A stretch of DNA of 22,524 nt from a virus. Under the pieces are notes generated by a model that ran no database searches, was not told the origin of the DNA, and saw nothing but the letters and a program-made list of their open reading frames with translations. The stretch's first letter is position 1. Every line of letters begins with the position of its first letter. Where the stretch lies: positions 1 to 22,524 of IMG/VR virus record IMGVR_UViG_3300006920_000279; one strand, 5' to 3'. Shown here piece by piece: positions 20,419-22,524 of the stretch. Position numbers and translations under genes: made by a program.

Positions 20419-20443
20419 ATTAACTTTAAAAAATATAAATATA

Positions 20444-20971
20444 ATGAGTTGTGATATTTCAAGAGGTCGTTTAGAGCCTTGTAAAGATTCAGTTGGTGGA
20501 TTAAACGCTGTTTACTTCGTTAACAAAGGTGACTTAGGTGCTATTACCTATGATGTTACCGACACAGATGTTATTGATGCTGTTGCAGGAACACCTTCTG
20601 CATACAAGTTCGATATCAAAGGAGCTTCTACTTATACAGAGAACATTACTTCTTCTCGTGAGAATGGAACTACTACTTTCGAACAAGTTTTAGAGCTTCA
20701 ATTAACTAAATTAACCAAAGAAGACCATAAGACGGTTAAGTTATTAGCTTTCGGAAGTCCTACTGTTTTAGTAGAAGACAATAACGGAAACGTATTTGTT
20801 GCTGGTTTAGAACACGGATTAGATGTATCTGGTGGTACTATCGTATCTGGAGCTTCTATGGGAGATATGAGTGGATATACTTTAACATTCTCAGGAATGG
20901 AGAAAGCACCTGCTAACTTCTTAGGAGATACTATTTCTGCTGTAGGTTTTACAGTTACTGAAGGAGTATAA
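20444..20971 (+). CDS. Putative major tail (tube) protein, 175 aa
   Basis: It begins MSCDISRGRLEPCKDSVGG and contains VYFVNKGDLGAITYDVTDTDVI, SSRENGTTTFEQVLELQL, KLTKEDHKTVKLLAFG, VLVEDNNGNVFVAGLEHG and MGDMSGYTLTFSGMEKAPA. This is a conserved structural protein of Bacteroidetes phages whose size and beta-rich pattern suit a tail tube subunit. It has highly expressed codon use like the capsid. Terminators lie on both sides (20385, 20996), so it forms a separate expression unit. A tail tube function is inferred, not proven. Confidence 0.65.
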   Translation: MSCDISRGRLEPCKDSVGGLNAVYFVNKGDLGAITYDVTDTDVIDAVAGTPSAYKFDIKGASTYTENITSSRENGTTTFEQVLELQLTKLTKEDHKTVKLLAFGSPTVLVEDNNGNVFVAGLEHGLDVSGGTIVSGASMGDMSGYTLTFSGMEKAPANFLGDTISAVGFTVTEGV

Positions 20972-20995
20972 TAAATAATACCTTAATTACTAATT

Positions 20996-21024
20996 AAAGC
21001 CTTGCATTATGTGAGGCTTTTTTT
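20996..21024 (+). terminator. Terminator after the putative tail tube gene
   Basis: AAAGCCT at 20996-21002 pairs with AGGCTTT at 21014-21020, followed by T-run. It lies 24 nt after the stop of the preceding gene and just before a late promoter motif. Confidence 0.85.
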
Positions 21025-21042
21025 ATTTAAAACAAAATAATT

Positions 21043-21059
21043 AAAAATACGTTATCTTA
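21043..21059 (+). promoter_or_regulatory. Late promoter motif, copy 4 (portal operon)
   Basis: AAAAATACGTTATCTTA, only 2 nt before the ATG at 21062, directly behind a terminator. If the motif works as a -7 type box, the transcript would begin almost at the start codon (nearly leaderless). Confidence 0.7.
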
Positions 21060-21061
21060 GT

Positions 21062-21418
21062 ATGATAATATTACAACCAAACACATCATCTCAATCAATA
21101 TCTATAATGCCTAGAGTAGACTTATCTACTGTTATAACATTGTCTATTAGATTAAGAAGAGATGGAGATGCTAAGTCTGAAACAATAACTGATGCAGTAG
21201 TGGGTAGTGATAGTAATTTCACAACATTAGACTTCTCTAGTTCTATACTATCTGAAGGTTCTACTTACTTTATGGAGATAGAAGCAGATGATAACTTAGC
21301 TTATAGAGATAAAATATTCTGTACTAGTCAAAACGATTATACGGTTAAGCATATAATATCTCAAGATAGATATACGCAACCTACAGGAGAGATAAATGAT
21401 AATACATACATTATATAA
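21062..21418 (+). CDS. Putative minor structural protein, 118 aa
   Basis: It begins MIILQPNTSSQSISIMPRVD and is beta-rich with LSIRLRRDGDAKSETI, STYFMEIEADDNLAYRDKIFCTSQ and YTQPTGEINDNTYII. I regard this as a small structural protein often found near the portal in Bacteroidetes phages; exact role unknown. The stop overlaps the portal start (TAATG). Confidence 0.65.
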   Translation: MIILQPNTSSQSISIMPRVDLSTVITLSIRLRRDGDAKSETITDAVVGSDSNFTTLDFSSSILSEGSTYFMEIEADDNLAYRDKIFCTSQNDYTVKHIISQDRYTQPTGEINDNTYII

Positions 21419-22524
21419 TGGAGAATAAGAAACAACAACAAAACGTAAGGGTACTTAACTTATCATCTTACGAAGCACCAGAAGTAAAAGAAGTTCACAA
21501 TAGAGATTGGGTTTCTTGGGGAGACGATAATAACTACTTTGGTAGACTTATTGACTTAGATACTTCTAGTCCAACTAACGCTAGATGTAATAATGGTATT
21601 GCTGATATGGTATTTGGTAGAGGTATTGAATCTACTAACTCTGAGTTGTTACCAGAACATTATGTAAGAATGAAAAAGCTATTAAGACCTAGAGAAATCA
21701 AGAAGGTAGTAATAGACAGAAAGAAATTAGGACAAGCTGCAATTAAACTTACCTACAACAGAAACAAGACTAAGATATTAAAAGTATCTCATTTTCCTAT
21801 GGAGACTTTAAGGGCTGAGAAAGCTAACTCTAAAGGAATTATACAAGCATACTACTATCATCCTAAATGGGCAGATGCTAAACCTAGTGACAAGCCTAAA
21901 AGAATACCTTGTTTCAAACACGGAAGTAAATCACAAAGAGAAGAGATATATGTAATTAAGCCTTATAGAAGTGGGTTTTACTACTACTCTACTCCTGATT
22001 ACCAAGCTTGTTTACAATACGCTGATTTAGAATGCGAAGTGTCGAACTACCATATATCTAATATACAGAATGGTTTAGCACCTTCTTTATTTATTAACTT
22101 TAACAATGGTATTCCTAATGAAGAAACTCAAGGTGCTATTGAAAGAAAGATTAATGATAAGTTTGGAGGTAGCTCTAATAGTGGTAAGACTATCATTGCA
22201 TTTAACGAATCATCTGAAACACAAGCTAATATAGAAGCTATACACTTACCTGATGCTCACGCTCAATATCAATTCTTATCTGATGAAGCTAGAGAGAAGA
22301 TTATGTTAGGTCACGGTATTGTATCTCCTATCTTATTAGGTATTAAAGATAATACAGGATTTGGTAACAATGCAGAAGAATTAAGAACAGCATCTGTATT
22401 AATGGATAACGTTATTATTAGACCATTCCAAGATGAGATTAAATATTGCTTAGAAGATATATTAGAATTTAATGGTATCGTACAAGATTTATACTTTGTA
22501 ACATTACAACCTATTGAGTTTACA
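21418..22524 (+). CDS. Phage portal protein, 5' part (369 codons), cut by window end
   Basis: Forms the dodecameric DNA gate at the capsid vertex. The visible part starts MENKKQQQNVRVLNLSSYEA, then WVSWGDDNNYFGRLIDLDTS (30-50 region), SPTNARCNNGIADMVFGRGI, a central wing domain with YYYHPKW and YVIKPYRSGFYYYS, and a crown/stem region with FGNNAEELRTASVLMDNVIIRPFQDEI. The start overlaps the preceding stop. The frame is open to the last base of the window, and the C-terminus and stop lie outside. The portal usually precedes the capsid, but here it lies downstream. Confidence 0.85.
   Translation, partial: MENKKQQQNVRVLNLSSYEAPEVKEVHNRDWVSWGDDNNYFGRLIDLDTSSPTNARCNNGIADMVFGRGIESTNSELLPEHYVRMKKLLRPREIKKVVIDRKKLGQAAIKLTYNRNKTKILKVSHFPMETLRAEKANSKGIIQAYYYHPKWADAKPSDKPKRIPCFKHGSKSQREEIYVIKPYRSGFYYYSTPDYQACLQYADLECEVSNYHISNIQNGLAPSLFINFNNGIPNEETQGAIERKINDKFGGSSNSGKTIIAFNESSETQANIEAIHLPDAHAQYQFLSDEAREKIMLGHGIVSPILLGIKDNTGFGNNAEELRTASVLMDNVIIRPFQDEIKYCLEDILEFNGIVQDLYFVTLQPIEFT

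Noticed and set aside
20265-20462. Minus-strand frame of 65 codons
   Set aside because: Spans the capsid end and its terminator; no promoter or neighbours on that strand.

Overview
The window is most likely part of a tailed bacteriophage (siphovirus-type) or prophage of a Flavobacteriia/Bacteroidetes host. The DNA is strongly AT-rich and almost every gene ends in TAA. Many genes overlap as TAATG or ATGA. Canonical Shine-Dalgarno sites are largely absent and A-rich leaders take their place. Several promoters look like the Bacteroidetes type (TTG ... TAnnTTTG). The capsid, tail-tube, tape-measure, portal and protease proteins resemble families I associate with flavobacterial phages. No integrase, terminase, polymerase or lysis gene is visible, so lifestyle cannot be judged.

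Layout: (1) 1-410 holds one small minus-strand gene bracketed by 19-21-bp repeat arrays. (2) 411-929 is a non-coding early control region with a (CG)5 tract, two copies of a near-palindromic 22-bp element, a promoter and a long leader. (3) 930-2864 is a plus-strand operon of very small genes, ending at a hairpin terminator. (4) 2917-3376 is a repeat-rich convergent intergenic region. (5) 3377-9106 is a minus-strand early/middle operon. It encodes an N-terminal lipoprotein signal protein, many small proteins, an orphan C5-cytosine methyltransferase, a DnaA domain IV-like protein, a dATP/dGTP diphosphohydrolase-family protein and an HTH protein. (6) 9107-9221 is a divergent control region. (7) 9222-22524 is the plus-strand late region.

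The late region runs in an uncommon order. The tail assembly chaperone, with a probable -1 frameshift extension, comes first, then the tail terminator, a gp10-like protein, two large distal tail proteins and the tape measure. These are followed by the XkdF-like protease, a Cys-rich protein, a head-fibre-like protein, an acidic scaffold, the major capsid protein, the putative tail tube protein and finally the portal, which is cut by the window edge. Tail genes therefore precede head genes, and the portal lies downstream of the capsid.

Regulation can be read from repeats. AAAAATACGTTA(t/a)(c/a)TTA occurs just upstream of four late transcription units (9222, 17405, 18868, 21062) and is probably the phage late promoter. 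A 20-base block, TTAATACTTTGCAAACATAC, is shared by two early minus-strand promoters, before the lipoprotein and before the methyltransferase. Within the minus operon, identical 15- to 19-base leaders are reused in front of neighbouring small genes. Many of the smallest genes reported here (26-59 codons) were found by reading the gaps; their support is mainly start/stop overlaps and tight packing.
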